Part shown: positions 8,370-16,732 of the stretch, piece by piece
Numbering within the stretch: position 1 is the first letter of the stretch
Layout of the letters: each line of letters opens with the position of its first letter
DNA from: Mesorhizobium sp. ZC-5
Lineage (GTDB): Bacteria; Pseudomonadota; Alphaproteobacteria; Rhizobiales; Rhizobiaceae
Reading direction: 5' to 3'
NCBI RefSeq assembly: GCF_025753855.1
Contig: NZ_JAOWPT010000011.1
Location: 149,354-213,353, forward strand
DNA: 64,000 bases
Position numbers and translations under genes: made by a program
The notes under the pieces: model-generated
What the model was told of the DNA's origin: nothing
Databases searched by the model: none
Seen by the model: the letters and a program-made list of their open reading frames with translations, nothing else

Positions 8370-9160
8370 TGTTCCGGCCTTCGTCCGCGCAGATGAGTGG
8401 GACGGTGTTCGCCGCTGTCAAGAACCTTCTGCATGGCCTCCCAGGTTCTGATGTTCTTGTCGACATAGGCGCGGCCCACCGCGGCGGCAGCGACGTCGTA
8501 GAGCGGGCCTTTCAGCCTCTCGAGTTCGCCACGCGCCACGTCGCGATACCAGCCATTCCTGTCGGTGACAGTAACTTCAACGAAGCCGGCAAGCAGCATG
8601 GCGCGACGATAGCGTTCGGGCGAGGCCATGCTGAACGACAGGCCTTCGGCGGCAATGTAGTCGGCCATGTCTTTCGAAGGCGGTCCGTCGTGACCGATCA
8701 GCCAGTCACTGGCAGCGAATACGCCGCCGGGTTTCAGCACCCGGAAAATATCGGCGAACAACGCATCCTTGTCCGGCACGTGAAGCAGCGCGTCCTTGGA
8801 GAACACCAGGTCGAAGACGCCGTCGTCAAACGGCAGCCGACCGGGCGGCGCCTGGACGAAATCGGTCTTGCTGGAAAGACGCTGTTCAGCGGCGCGGCGG
8901 CGCGCATTTTCGATTACCGGCAGTTCGACGTCGAAACCGGTTGCGTGGCCGGCGCCATGCTTCTCGACCAGGTGCAGCGTGATGCCGCCTGAGCCGCAGC
9001 CAACGTCGAGGACTCGCTTGCCCTCCAGCAAGAGCCCGTGCAGCACGCGATCGACTTCCTCCGGTCCGCCGGGCGAGAGGTAGCCCTCGCCCCACAGCGC
9101 CTCGAGAAAGCGGATCGCGGTATCGTCGTACTCCGGCCCTGCGCCATGGGCATCGATCAT
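8366..9160 (-). CDS. SAM-dependent methyltransferase, class I
   Basis: Methyltransferase of 264 residues. SAM-binding motif I is [10 protein letters not shown] near residue 50, followed by an acidic strand end (GFDVELP) and motif LLHVPDK near residue 120. It resembles small-molecule N-methyltransferases such as those acting on dimethylglycine, sarcosine or phosphoethanolamine. Presence of a methyltransferase in an apparent demethylation cluster is unusual: it may recycle or protect an intermediate. The ATG at 9160 is chosen. A TTG at 9190 has a better ribosome site (GGAG, six bases) and would add ten residues. It is the first gene of the leftward operon with tetR. Confidence 0.75.
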   Translation of the reverse strand: MIDAHGAGPEYDDTAIRFLEALWGEGYLSPGGPEEVDRVLHGLLLEGKRVLDVGCGSGGITLHLVEKHGAGHATGFDVELPVIENARRRAAEQRLSSKTDFVQAPPGRLPFDDGVFDLVFSKDALLHVPDKDALFADIFRVLKPGGVFAASDWLIGHDGPPSKDMADYIAAEGLSFSMASPERYRRAMLLAGFVEVTVTDRNGWYRDVARGELERLKGPLYDVAAAAVGRAYVDKNIRTWEAMQKVLDSGEHRPTHLRGRRPEQ

Positions 9161-9227
9161 CAGCAATTCCCAATGCCGAAATTTCTTCAAAGCCTACTCC
9201 GAACTGCGGAAAACGCAACATGGTTTG

Positions 9228-9243
9228 TTGAACATTCATTCAA
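9228..9243. promoter_or_regulatory. TetR-type operator between methyltransferase and FAD genes
   Basis: TTGAACATTCATTCAA, the third copy of the TTGAA-N6-TTCAA pattern. It lies about 65 bases from both divergent start codons (9160 leftward, 9308 rightward). Control from here would cover methyltransferase-tetR-binding protein and the FAD oxidase/GcvT operon, and would make the regulator autoregulated. Binding is inferred. Confidence 0.65.
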
Positions 9244-9307
9244 TATGACTGGACAGAAGTCGGGCGCCCGTGCCAGATTTGGTAGGGAGAGGGGCCGAGC
9301 GACAAAT

Positions 9308-10927
9308 ATGAAGACATGGGATGCAATCGTCATCGGCGGCGGCCACAATGGCTTGGTCAACGCCTGCTATCTGCAGCGGGCAGGCCTTGATGTGCTGGTC
9401 GTCGAGAAGAACGCGTGGGTCGGTGGCGCGGCGACTAGCCGCGAACTGACACCGGGATTTCTCTATTCGAATTGCTCCTACGTCTGCTCGCTGTTTCGCC
9501 CCGAGATCATGCGCGATCTCGAACTGCCGCGCTTCGGCCTTCAGGTCATCTCCTATGAAGGCGGCGCGGTGTTCACTCGCGATGGCGACTATCTCGCCAA
9601 CTACCGCGACCATGACGCGCATCGCCGCGAGTTCGCGCGGTTCTCCGCCCGCGACGCTGAGGCCTATGACCGCTATGCCCGCGACGTGACGCGGCAATGC
9701 CGCTTCATCCAGCCGCTGCTGATGCGCACGGCCCCGGACCCAACCAGCCTGCGTCCGCGCGACATTGGCGAGCTGATGTATCTCGGCAGGAAATTCGCTG
9801 GTCTAGGCGCCGAGGAAATGGCGCTGACATTGCGCTTCTGGACCATGTCGATCTCCGATTTCCTCGACGAATATTTCGAGACCGACGTCATCAAGGCCAA
9901 CTTCGCGCTCTCGGGCATTATCGGCACCGCACTCGGGCCGATGTCGCCCGGCACCGCCTATGTGCTGCTTCACCACTACATGGGCGAGGTCGACGGTTCG
10001 GTCGGCGCTTGGGGTTACGCGCGCGGTGGCATGGGAGCGGTGACAAAGGCGCTGGCGGATTCCTTCCGCGCCTCTGGCGGCACCATTCGCACCGAAGCCG
10101 AGGTCGATCATGTGCTGGTCAAGAGCGGCAAGGCCAACGGTATCGTGCTTGCCAGCGGCGAGGAGGTCTATGGCAAGCTCGTCGTCTCCAATGCCGACGT
10201 GAAGCGCACCTTCCTCAAGCTCGTCGAGGAAAAGGAGCTGCCCGAAATCTTCCTGCGCCGCGTCCGCAACTTCAAGATCCGCGGCTCGTCCGGCAAGGTC
10301 AACATCGCACTGGATTCCATGCCGGAATTCCCGGCGCTGCCGAAGGATTCGCCCTGCTACCGGGGCGACATGCATTTCACTGATTCCGTCGAGCGCATGG
10401 AACGCGCCTATGACGACTGGAAAGCCGGGAAATGGTCGGCAGATCCATTCCTCGACATGGTGATCCCGACCACGCTCGACCCGACCATGGCCGCGCCGGG
10501 CAAACATTTCATGAGCTGCTTCGTCCAGTACGCTCCACCGAAGGTCGGCGGACGCGACTGGACCGACGCCGACCGCGACGGGTTTGCCGAAAGCGTCATC
10601 TCGCAGATTGCGGAATACTCTCCCGGTTTCCGCGATCGCATCGTGCATATGGAGGTCCGCACGTCGCGCGAGATCGAGGCCGAGGTCGGCCTTACCGAGG
10701 GCAACATCTTCCAGGGCGAACTGACCTTCGACCAGTTGCTGTTCAACCGGCCCGTGCCCGGCTACGCGCAGTACCGTTCACCGGTCGGCGGGCTCTACAT
10801 GTGCGGTTCATCCACCCATCCCGGCGGCGGCGTCATGGGTGCGCCGGGGCACAACGCGGCCGCCGAAATCCTGCGCGACCTGAAGCGCGGCACCAAGCAT
10901 ATGAGCCCGGCCCATGACGTCATTTGA
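9308..10927 (+). CDS. FAD-dependent oxidoreductase, PYROXD2/CrtI-like (1)
   Basis: Flavoprotein of 539 residues in the COG1233 phytoene desaturase/PYROXD2 group. The dinucleotide-binding motif GGGHNGLV is at the N-terminus (about residues 9-16), and the C-terminal flavin motif reads YMCGSSTHPGGGVMGAPG. In this cluster it may oxidise an amine or a methyl group. The frame is open well upstream, but the ATG at 9308 begins directly before the Rossmann strand. It overlaps the next gene, a paralogue, by 14 bases, which suggests the two proteins are made together and perhaps form a heterodimer. Confidence 0.82.
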   Translation: MKTWDAIVIGGGHNGLVNACYLQRAGLDVLVVEKNAWVGGAATSRELTPGFLYSNCSYVCSLFRPEIMRDLELPRFGLQVISYEGGAVFTRDGDYLANYRDHDAHRREFARFSARDAEAYDRYARDVTRQCRFIQPLLMRTAPDPTSLRPRDIGELMYLGRKFAGLGAEEMALTLRFWTMSISDFLDEYFETDVIKANFALSGIIGTALGPMSPGTAYVLLHHYMGEVDGSVGAWGYARGGMGAVTKALADSFRASGGTIRTEAEVDHVLVKSGKANGIVLASGEEVYGKLVVSNADVKRTFLKLVEEKELPEIFLRRVRNFKIRGSSGKVNIALDSMPEFPALPKDSPCYRGDMHFTDSVERMERAYDDWKAGKWSADPFLDMVIPTTLDPTMAAPGKHFMSCFVQYAPPKVGGRDWTDADRDGFAESVISQIAEYSPGFRDRIVHMEVRTSREIEAEVGLTEGNIFQGELTFDQLLFNRPVPGYAQYRSPVGGLYMCGSSTHPGGGVMGAPGHNAAAEILRDLKRGTKHMSPAHDVI

Positions 10928-12473
10928 TGTTATCGTCATCGGTGGCGGCCACAACGGCCTCGTCGCCGCCACCACCCTTGGCAGGGCCGGGCGGAAGGTG
11001 CTCGTTCTGGAAGCCGCAGGCGAGATCGGCGGTGCGGCACGCACAGAGGAATTTTTCCCCGGCTTCCGCGTTTCGTCGATCGCCCATGTGCTGAACCGGC
11101 TGCATCCGGAGGTCGTCAAGATACTCGAACTGGAAAAGCATGGTCTTGCCTTCGAACGCCAAGCGACGCCATCAGTCGCGCTTTCGACGACGGACGATCC
11201 GCTGGTGTTGCGCGGCGCCTACGGCGAGAGCCTTGACGGCGCAACCGACAGCGAGGCCGCAGCGTGGCGCGAATTGCGCGCACTGCTTTTCCGCTACGCC
11301 GGCATCCTGAAGCCGTTCCTTGCCCGCCGTCCTCCGGATCTCGCCGACATGTCGCTCTCGGAGACATCGGCACTGGCGATGGCCGGGCTGTCGCTCAAAC
11401 GGCTCGGCAAGGAGGACATGCGCGACTTCCTGCGCATGCTGCTCATGAATGTCGCCGACGTGCTCGACGAGCACCTGGAGGACGACCGGCTGAAAGGCCT
11501 GCTCGCTTTCGATGCGGTGCTCGGTTCGCATCTCGGGCCGCGCTCCCCGACTTCGCTCCTCGGTCTTTACTACCGGCTGGCGGGGGAGATCGGCGGCGTC
11601 CCCGGCGCCCAGTTGCTGCCCAAAGGCGGAATGGGCGCGATCATCGCAGCAATGGGCGCTTCCGCGTCCGCGGCGGGGATCGTTGTGCGCTCCAACGCTG
11701 AAGTTGCGAAAATTCTCGTCGAAAAGGGCCGTGCAGTCGGTGTCGCTCTTCAAAACGATGAGCAAATTCGCGCAAAAACCATCGTTTCCGCCATCAACCC
11801 ATCCTCCACCTTCAGTCTTGTGGGAAGCCGCGAACTCGACACCGGATTTGTCCGGAAAGTGAAGAATATCCGCATGATGGGCGATGCGGCCAAGCTCCAT
11901 CTGGCGCTAGACCGGCCGCCGGAATTTCTTGGCGTGCGCACCGAAGATCATCGCGGCCGGCTGGTCATCGCGCCGTCCACCGATCATGTCGAACGCGCCT
12001 TCAACCCTTCGAAGTATGGGGAATTCTCGCCGGAACCGGTCATGGAAATCACGCTGCCGAGCCTCGCCGACCCGTCGCTTGCGCCGGACGGCGCCTGCGT
12101 CCTGTCGGCCGTGGTGCAGTATGCACCATACGCGCTGGGGGAAGGCTGGGAAGCCGGAAAGCCCAAATTTCTCAATGCGATAATGGCGCAGCTCGAAGCC
12201 CATGCACCAGGCATCGCCAAGTCGATCCGCCATACCGAACTGCTGACGCCGCTCGATATCGAGCAGCGCTATCGCATGCCCGGCGGCCACTGGCACCACG
12301 GCGAATTGCAGGCGGACCAGATGCTGATGTCGCGGCCGGTCTCGGGCGCCGCAGGCTACAGCACGCCCGTCGACGGGCTCTATCTTTGCGGCGCCGGATC
12401 GCATCCGGGCGGCGGCGTTTCCGGCGTTCCCGGGCTGAACGCGGCGCGCCACATCATCGCGATGAAAGCATAG
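10914..12473 (+). CDS. FAD-dependent oxidoreductase, PYROXD2/CrtI-like (2)
   Basis: Second flavoprotein of the same family, 519 residues, starting inside the end of its paralogue. It has GGGHNGLV at residues 9-16 and a matching C-terminal motif YLCGAGSHPGGGVSGVPG. The two proteins share layout along the whole length but differ clearly in sequence, so the duplication is old. The GcvT-like gene follows two bases after the stop. Dimethylglycine and sarcosine dehydrogenases also combine an FAD domain with a GcvT-like domain. Here the functions are on separate polypeptides with an unrelated FAD fold. The substrate is unknown. Confidence 0.82.
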   Translation: MTSFDVIVIGGGHNGLVAATTLGRAGRKVLVLEAAGEIGGAARTEEFFPGFRVSSIAHVLNRLHPEVVKILELEKHGLAFERQATPSVALSTTDDPLVLRGAYGESLDGATDSEAAAWRELRALLFRYAGILKPFLARRPPDLADMSLSETSALAMAGLSLKRLGKEDMRDFLRMLLMNVADVLDEHLEDDRLKGLLAFDAVLGSHLGPRSPTSLLGLYYRLAGEIGGVPGAQLLPKGGMGAIIAAMGASASAAGIVVRSNAEVAKILVEKGRAVGVALQNDEQIRAKTIVSAINPSSTFSLVGSRELDTGFVRKVKNIRMMGDAAKLHLALDRPPEFLGVRTEDHRGRLVIAPSTDHVERAFNPSKYGEFSPEPVMEITLPSLADPSLAPDGACVLSAVVQYAPYALGEGWEAGKPKFLNAIMAQLEAHAPGIAKSIRHTELLTPLDIEQRYRMPGGHWHHGELQADQMLMSRPVSGAAGYSTPVDGLYLCGAGSHPGGGVSGVPGLNAARHIIAMKA

Positions 12474-12475
12474 CC

Positions 12476-13720
12476 ATGGCGAAGACTGCGCGGAAAACCA
12501 ATGCTTCAACACGGCCGCCCCGCGCGGCCCTGCAGGGTCATTTCCGCACGCTGCGCCTGCCCTCGCCCCTCCAGCCGCGCATTGACGCGCTGGCGAAGAC
12601 CGAGGACTGGTACACCTGGGCGGGCTACAAGGCGCCGCTTTCGCTGTGGGACGAAGAGCTCGAATATTTCACCATCCGCAGCCAGGCGGCGGCCTTCGAC
12701 ATCTCGCCGATGGTGAAATACCGCATAGAGGGCGCGGACGCCGAAGCGTTCTGCAACCGCGTCACGCTGCGCGACGTTAGCAAGCTGAAACCCGGCCGTG
12801 TCCACTACACCGCCTGGTGCGATGATGCCGGCCATGTGCTGGACGATGGTACGCTTTTTCGCCTGGCACCGACCCATTTCCGCCTTTGCTGCCAGGAACG
12901 GCACCTGCCTTGGCTGCTCGACAGCACCATCGGGTTCGATGTCATGGTGGAAGAGGAGACCGAAGCTGTCGCCGGCCTTGCCTTGCAGGGCCCGACGTCG
13001 CTTGCTGTCTTGCGCGACGCCGGCTTCGCGGGTGTCGAGAAGCTAAAGATCTTCGATCTTGCTGAATTTCCTCATGAAAGCGGCATGGTGGCGATCTCGC
13101 GCACCGGCTTCACCGGCGATCTCGGCTACGAGCTGTTCGTTCCGGCAAAACTGGCGCTTAGCCTGTGGGATCGGCTATTCGAGGTCGGGCGGCTGCACGG
13201 CATCCGCGCCATTGGCTACACCGCACTCAATCGGGCGCGCATCGAGGCGGGGCTGATCGTCGCCAATGCCGATTTCGTCACCGCCGAACATGCCATACGC
13301 GGCGATCGGCTGCGCCTGCCCGACGAGATCGGCCTCGGCTTCATGGTCGATGCCGAAAAACCGCATTTCAATGGCCGCCGCACCATCCTCGCCGCGCGCG
13401 CCAACCGCAGCATGAAACATGTGCTGGTGGGGCTGGAGATCGAGGGCAACATTCCCGCCGAGCATGCGATCGTCTATCATCGGCAGAAGAGAGAAGTAGG
13501 TCTCGTCAGCGCCGCGATCTGGTCGCCGATGGCCAAGCGCAACATCGCCATCGCAAGCCTGTCGCGGCCCTATGGCGACACGGTGACCGATGATTTGTGG
13601 GTCGAGATCTATGCCATGCGCGAGCTGAAATACGAACGGCTGATGAAGCGCGCCAGGATCGTGCCGCGCCCGTTCATCAAGCTTGAACGTCGCACCGCCA
13701 ACCCGCCTGCCAATGTCTGA
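12476..13720 (+). CDS. GcvT-like tetrahydrofolate-dependent methyl/aminomethyltransferase
   Basis: Member of the glycine-cleavage T protein superfamily, 414 residues, which also holds DmdA, LigM and the C-terminal domains of dimethylglycine/sarcosine dehydrogenases. These proteins pass a one-carbon unit to tetrahydrofolate. Visible family features are the FDISPMVKYRIEG and FCNRVTLRDV stretches near the N-terminus, the SRTGFTGDLGYELFV segment, and GYTALNRARIEAGL. It is the natural acceptor for methyl groups released by the Rieske enzyme or the flavoproteins. It begins two bases after the second flavoprotein gene and its end overlaps the next small gene by eight bases. Confidence 0.82.
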   Translation: MAKTARKTNASTRPPRAALQGHFRTLRLPSPLQPRIDALAKTEDWYTWAGYKAPLSLWDEELEYFTIRSQAAAFDISPMVKYRIEGADAEAFCNRVTLRDVSKLKPGRVHYTAWCDDAGHVLDDGTLFRLAPTHFRLCCQERHLPWLLDSTIGFDVMVEEETEAVAGLALQGPTSLAVLRDAGFAGVEKLKIFDLAEFPHESGMVAISRTGFTGDLGYELFVPAKLALSLWDRLFEVGRLHGIRAIGYTALNRARIEAGLIVANADFVTAEHAIRGDRLRLPDEIGLGFMVDAEKPHFNGRRTILAARANRSMKHVLVGLEIEGNIPAEHAIVYHRQKREVGLVSAAIWSPMAKRNIAIASLSRPYGDTVTDDLWVEIYAMRELKYERLMKRARIVPRPFIKLERRTANPPANV

Positions 13721-13958
13721 TACGGAAGACAAGGAAGCTGCCGAGCAGTGGGCGCTGGTCAACACGCCGCTCGGCGAGGAGTGGTCCGGCCGCACCCGCT
13801 ATGCGGCGGCGATGTATTTCTACAAACGCGGCGAAATGAGCGCCGAAGCACTGGAAGTCTATCGCATCTGCTCGCGCCTCGACAGCCAGGATCCCTTGTC
13901 GATCATCCGCGACCGCAATGTCGGCAAGGAATGGCTGGAGCGTATAGCCCGGAAATAA
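13713..13958 (+). CDS. Small conserved-looking hypothetical protein
   Basis: An 81-residue acidic protein starting MSDTEDKEAAEQWALVNTPL inside the end of the GcvT-like gene. It has no signal peptide or membrane segment and looks like a short helical protein. The tight overlap with the upstream gene and the absence of any gap suggest it works with the demethylase. I do not recognise a domain. The convergent cupin gene begins nine bases after its stop. Confidence 0.7.
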   Translation: MSDTEDKEAAEQWALVNTPLGEEWSGRTRYAAAMYFYKRGEMSAEALEVYRICSRLDSQDPLSIIRDRNVGKEWLERIARK

Positions 13959-13967
13959 TCGCGGCCG

Positions 13968-14306
13968 TCAGGTCAGAAAATCGGCGCGGTGCGGCGTGAA
14001 CGTATCGACCAGCCGCCCGGCCTCAAGCGCCTTCACGCCATGCACCAAATTCGACGGCACGATGAAGCCGTCGCCGGCCGAAAGCGTCTGCGCCTGCCCG
14101 TCGATCGTCACCTCGAAACGCCCCTCGGCGACGTAGCTCGACTGTACATGCGGATGCGAATGCAACGCGCCGACACCGCCCTTTTCAAAGGCGAATTCGA
14201 CCATCATCAACTCGTCTGTATGGAGCAGGACACGTCGGCGGTTGCCGTCGGGAGTTTCGGTCCATTCACCGTCGCCGGCGCGGAAGAATATCTTGTTGTC
14301 GATCAT
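13968..14306 (-). CDS. kdgF: Cupin, KdgF-like pectin degradation protein
   Basis: A single-domain cupin of 112 residues. KdgF proteins linearise the 4,5-unsaturated uronate released from pectin or alginate oligomers, upstream of KduI and KduD. The metal-site pattern H49-x-H51-x3-Q55 and a later H89 are visible and match the known KdgF ligand spacing. The frame is open to 14,555, but the ATG at 14306 gives the normal length and start MIDNKIFFRAGDGEW. It is the last gene of the leftward run kduI-kduD-kdgF, which agrees with this role. Confidence 0.85.
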   Translation of the reverse strand: MIDNKIFFRAGDGEWTETPDGNRRRVLLHTDELMMVEFAFEKGGVGALHSHPHVQSSYVAEGRFEVTIDGQAQTLSAGDGFIVPSNLVHGVKALEAGRLVDTFTPHRADFLT

Positions 14307-14317
14307 TCGTGGTGTCC

Positions 14318-15085
14318 TCAGCGCGCCAGCCAGCCGCCGTCGACCGGCACGATGGCGCCATGCATGTAGTCCGACGCTCTCGCCAGCATGAACACGGCCG
14401 TGTCGCCGATGTCCTCCGGCCCGCCCCAGCGACCGGCCGGAATGCGCGCCAGGATGGACGCGCTGCGGTCCGGATCGGCGCGCAGGATGGCTGTGTTGTT
14501 GGTCTCGATGTAACCCGGCGCGATGGCGTTGACGTTGATCCCCTTGGCCGCCCATTCATTGGCGAGGATGCGGGTAACGCCGACCACACCGTGCTTGGCC
14601 GCCGTATAGGATGCGACGCGGATGCCGCCCTGGAAGCTCAGCATCGAAGCGATGTTGACGACCTTTCCGCGACGGCCCGGCTCGGCGAACACGCGCCTGC
14701 CAAAGGTCTGGCAGAGGAAGAACAGCGACTTCAGATTGACGTCGATCACGCTGTCCCAGTCGGCTTCGGAGAAATCGACTGCATCGCCACGCGATATGAT
14801 GCCCGCATTGTTGACCAGCCCGTCGATCGGGCCGGACTTGTCCCAAAGCTCGTCCAGCATGGCCTGCGCCGCTGCATGGTCGCCAAGGTCGCAGCGCGCC
14901 TCGCTGAATGATCCGCCGAGGCCGGCGATGATCCCGGCGGTCTCGTCCATGGCGGAGCGTCCGACACCGACGACCGTCCCCCCTGCCCTGGCAATCGAAA
15001 CCGCTATCCCTTGCCCTATGCCGGTGTTGGCACCGGTAACGACGATCCGCTTGCCCTCCAGGCTGAATGCCGACAGATCGCTCAC
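14318..15085 (-). CDS. kduD: 2-dehydro-3-deoxy-D-gluconate dehydrogenase, KduD type
   Basis: Classical short-chain dehydrogenase of 255 residues. It has the NAD-binding glycine motif GANTGIG (18-24), NNAG (92-95), and the catalytic set S147, Y160 and K164. KduD reduces 2,5-diketo-3-deoxygluconate to 2-keto-3-deoxygluconate. The start overlaps the kduI stop (ATGA), as expected for the kduI-kduD pair, which makes this assignment stronger than the short-chain family alone would allow. Confidence 0.87.
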   Translation of the reverse strand: MSDLSAFSLEGKRIVVTGANTGIGQGIAVSIARAGGTVVGVGRSAMDETAGIIAGLGGSFSEARCDLGDHAAAQAMLDELWDKSGPIDGLVNNAGIISRGDAVDFSEADWDSVIDVNLKSLFFLCQTFGRRVFAEPGRRGKVVNIASMLSFQGGIRVASYTAAKHGVVGVTRILANEWAAKGINVNAIAPGYIETNNTAILRADPDRSASILARIPAGRWGGPEDIGDTAVFMLARASDYMHGAIVPVDGGWLAR

Positions 15086-15930
15086 CGGAGATCTCCAATC
15101 GCAACCTGGTCGACATCGGTGTAGTCGACGTTATCGCCCGCCATCGCCCAGACAAAGGCATAGTTGGAGGTCCCTGCCCCCGAATGGATCGACCAGCCAG
15201 GCGACAGTACGGCTTCCTCGCTTTTCATCACCACATGCCGGGTTTCGTCGGGCTCTCCCATGAAATGGAAAACCCGCGCGGTCTCTTCCAGGTCGAAATA
15301 GAGATAGGCCTCCATGCGCCGGTCGTGCACATGGCATGGCATGGTATTCCACACCGAGCCTGGCGCCAGTTGCGTCATGCCGACGACAAGCTGGCAGGTC
15401 TTGACGCCATCCGGGTGAATGAACTGGAAGATCGAGCGCTCGTTGGAGGTCTGCTGGCTGCCGAGGTCGAGGCGCTTAGCATCGTCTATGCCGATCCGCT
15501 TGGTCGGATAGGCGTGATGGGCCGGCGCGCTCAGCAGATAGAATTTTGCCGGCGCCACCGCATCATCCGAGGCGAAACTGACGGCTTCGGTTCCCATGCC
15601 GACATAGATCATGTCGCGCGAGCCGATCTTGTGCGTGTCGCTGCCTGTTTTCACGCTGCCGGCACCGCCGATGTTGACTGCAATCAGTTCGCGCCGGTCG
15701 AGGAAGTTTTTCGTGCCGGTCGGCTTGATGGCTTCAAGCAACAGCGGCGCATCGACCGGCATGGCGCCGCCGACAACCATACGATCGTAATGGGTGTAGG
15801 TGAGTTGGATGCTACCGGGCTGGAAGAGGCCGGGAATATGAAAATTGTGGCGCAATTCATCCGTGCCCATCGTGGCGGCCGTGCTCGGGTCGATCGCGTA
15901 GCGCGATGAAAAAACGGTAGTGTCGGGCAT
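15082..15930 (-). CDS. kduI: 5-dehydro-4-deoxy-D-glucuronate isomerase
   Basis: Isomerase of 282 residues that converts 5-keto-4-deoxyuronate to 2,5-diketo-3-deoxygluconate in pectin breakdown. It is a two-domain cupin, and the zinc-site pattern MPCHVHDRRMEAYLYF is in the second half. The ATG at 15930 follows AGAAGAG; a TTG at 15957 is less likely. It overlaps kduD and lies 23 bases after the GntR regulator gene, so regulator, isomerase, dehydrogenase and kdgF form one leftward unit. Confidence 0.9.
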   Translation of the reverse strand: MPDTTVFSSRYAIDPSTAATMGTDELRHNFHIPGLFQPGSIQLTYTHYDRMVVGGAMPVDAPLLLEAIKPTGTKNFLDRRELIAVNIGGAGSVKTGSDTHKIGSRDMIYVGMGTEAVSFASDDAVAPAKFYLLSAPAHHAYPTKRIGIDDAKRLDLGSQQTSNERSIFQFIHPDGVKTCQLVVGMTQLAPGSVWNTMPCHVHDRRMEAYLYFDLEETARVFHFMGEPDETRHVVMKSEEAVLSPGWSIHSGAGTSNYAFVWAMAGDNVDYTDVDQVAIGDLR

Positions 15931-15953
15931 GTCTGAACTCTTCTTCCTGATGG

Positions 15954-16724
15954 TCAAAATGTCCTGACCCGTGGGCTTGCGGCCAGGTATTCCGTCTGCT
16001 GGCTGGCCAGACGTTTGCGGTAGCGATCCTGCGCGGCGACCAGATGCGCGCGCATGGCATCGCGGGCGGCGTGGGGATCGCCGGCGGAAATTGCTCTCAA
16101 TATCAGCAAGTGCTCGCGCTGAAGACCGGTCAGGTATTCCGTCGACAAGACTTCCACCGAATACCAGGGTGAGTTGCGGTCGCAGGGAATGGTGCGATCG
16201 CCGAGCGCGTCGAGTATTTCGACGTAGAAGGGATTGTTGGTCGCGGAAGCAATCTCGCGATGGAAAGCGAAGTCCGCCTTGCCGGTCGGCTCGCCGAGAT
16301 TGAGCAACCGCTCGAATTCGAAGAAGGCCTCCTGGATGAGCGCCTCCTGTGCGGCGTTCCGGCGGATCGCCGCCAGCCCGGCACTTTCAATCTCGATGCC
16401 CATGCGGACCTCGAGCACATTGATTGCCTGGCTGACCTTGTTGATATCCTGGCTGATCGAGCCGAAGGCCAGGGTAGAATGCTCGAGCACGAAAACGCCG
16501 GCCCCCTGCCGCGATTCGACCAGCCCATCGGCGGCAAGCGACGCGATCGCCTCGCGGATGACGGTACGGCTGACACCGAAGGTTTCGGTGAGCTGGCTTT
16601 CTGTCGGCAGTTTCTGTCCGGGCGCGACCTCGCCGCCAAGCACCTGCGCGCGCAACGCTGCGACCACGTGCTCGGAGAGTTTTGGTTTGCGTTCGATGCG
16701 CTGGTCGGTCGCGGCGTCGGCCAT
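15954..16724 (-). CDS. GntR family regulator, FadR/FCD subfamily
   Basis: Transcription factor of 256 residues. The winged helix covers about residues 15-80, with TETFGVSRTVIREAIASL as the recognition region. A helical FCD ligand domain follows (about 95-235). FCD-type GntR proteins commonly sense sugar acids (UxuR, ExuR, DgoR). Its place between the TRAP importer genes and kduI makes it the likely uronate-responsive repressor of this region. The frame is open upstream on the same strand, but the ATG at 16724 gives the normal length. A candidate operator is the inverted repeat at 21123-21147. Confidence 0.85.
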   Translation of the reverse strand: MADAATDQRIERKPKLSEHVVAALRAQVLGGEVAPGQKLPTESQLTETFGVSRTVIREAIASLAADGLVESRQGAGVFVLEHSTLAFGSISQDINKVSQAINVLEVRMGIEIESAGLAAIRRNAAQEALIQEAFFEFERLLNLGEPTGKADFAFHREIASATNNPFYVEILDALGDRTIPCDRNSPWYSVEVLSTEYLTGLQREHLLILRAISAGDPHAARDAMRAHLVAAQDRYRKRLASQQTEYLAASPRVRTF

Positions 16725-16732
16725 GTCGATCC

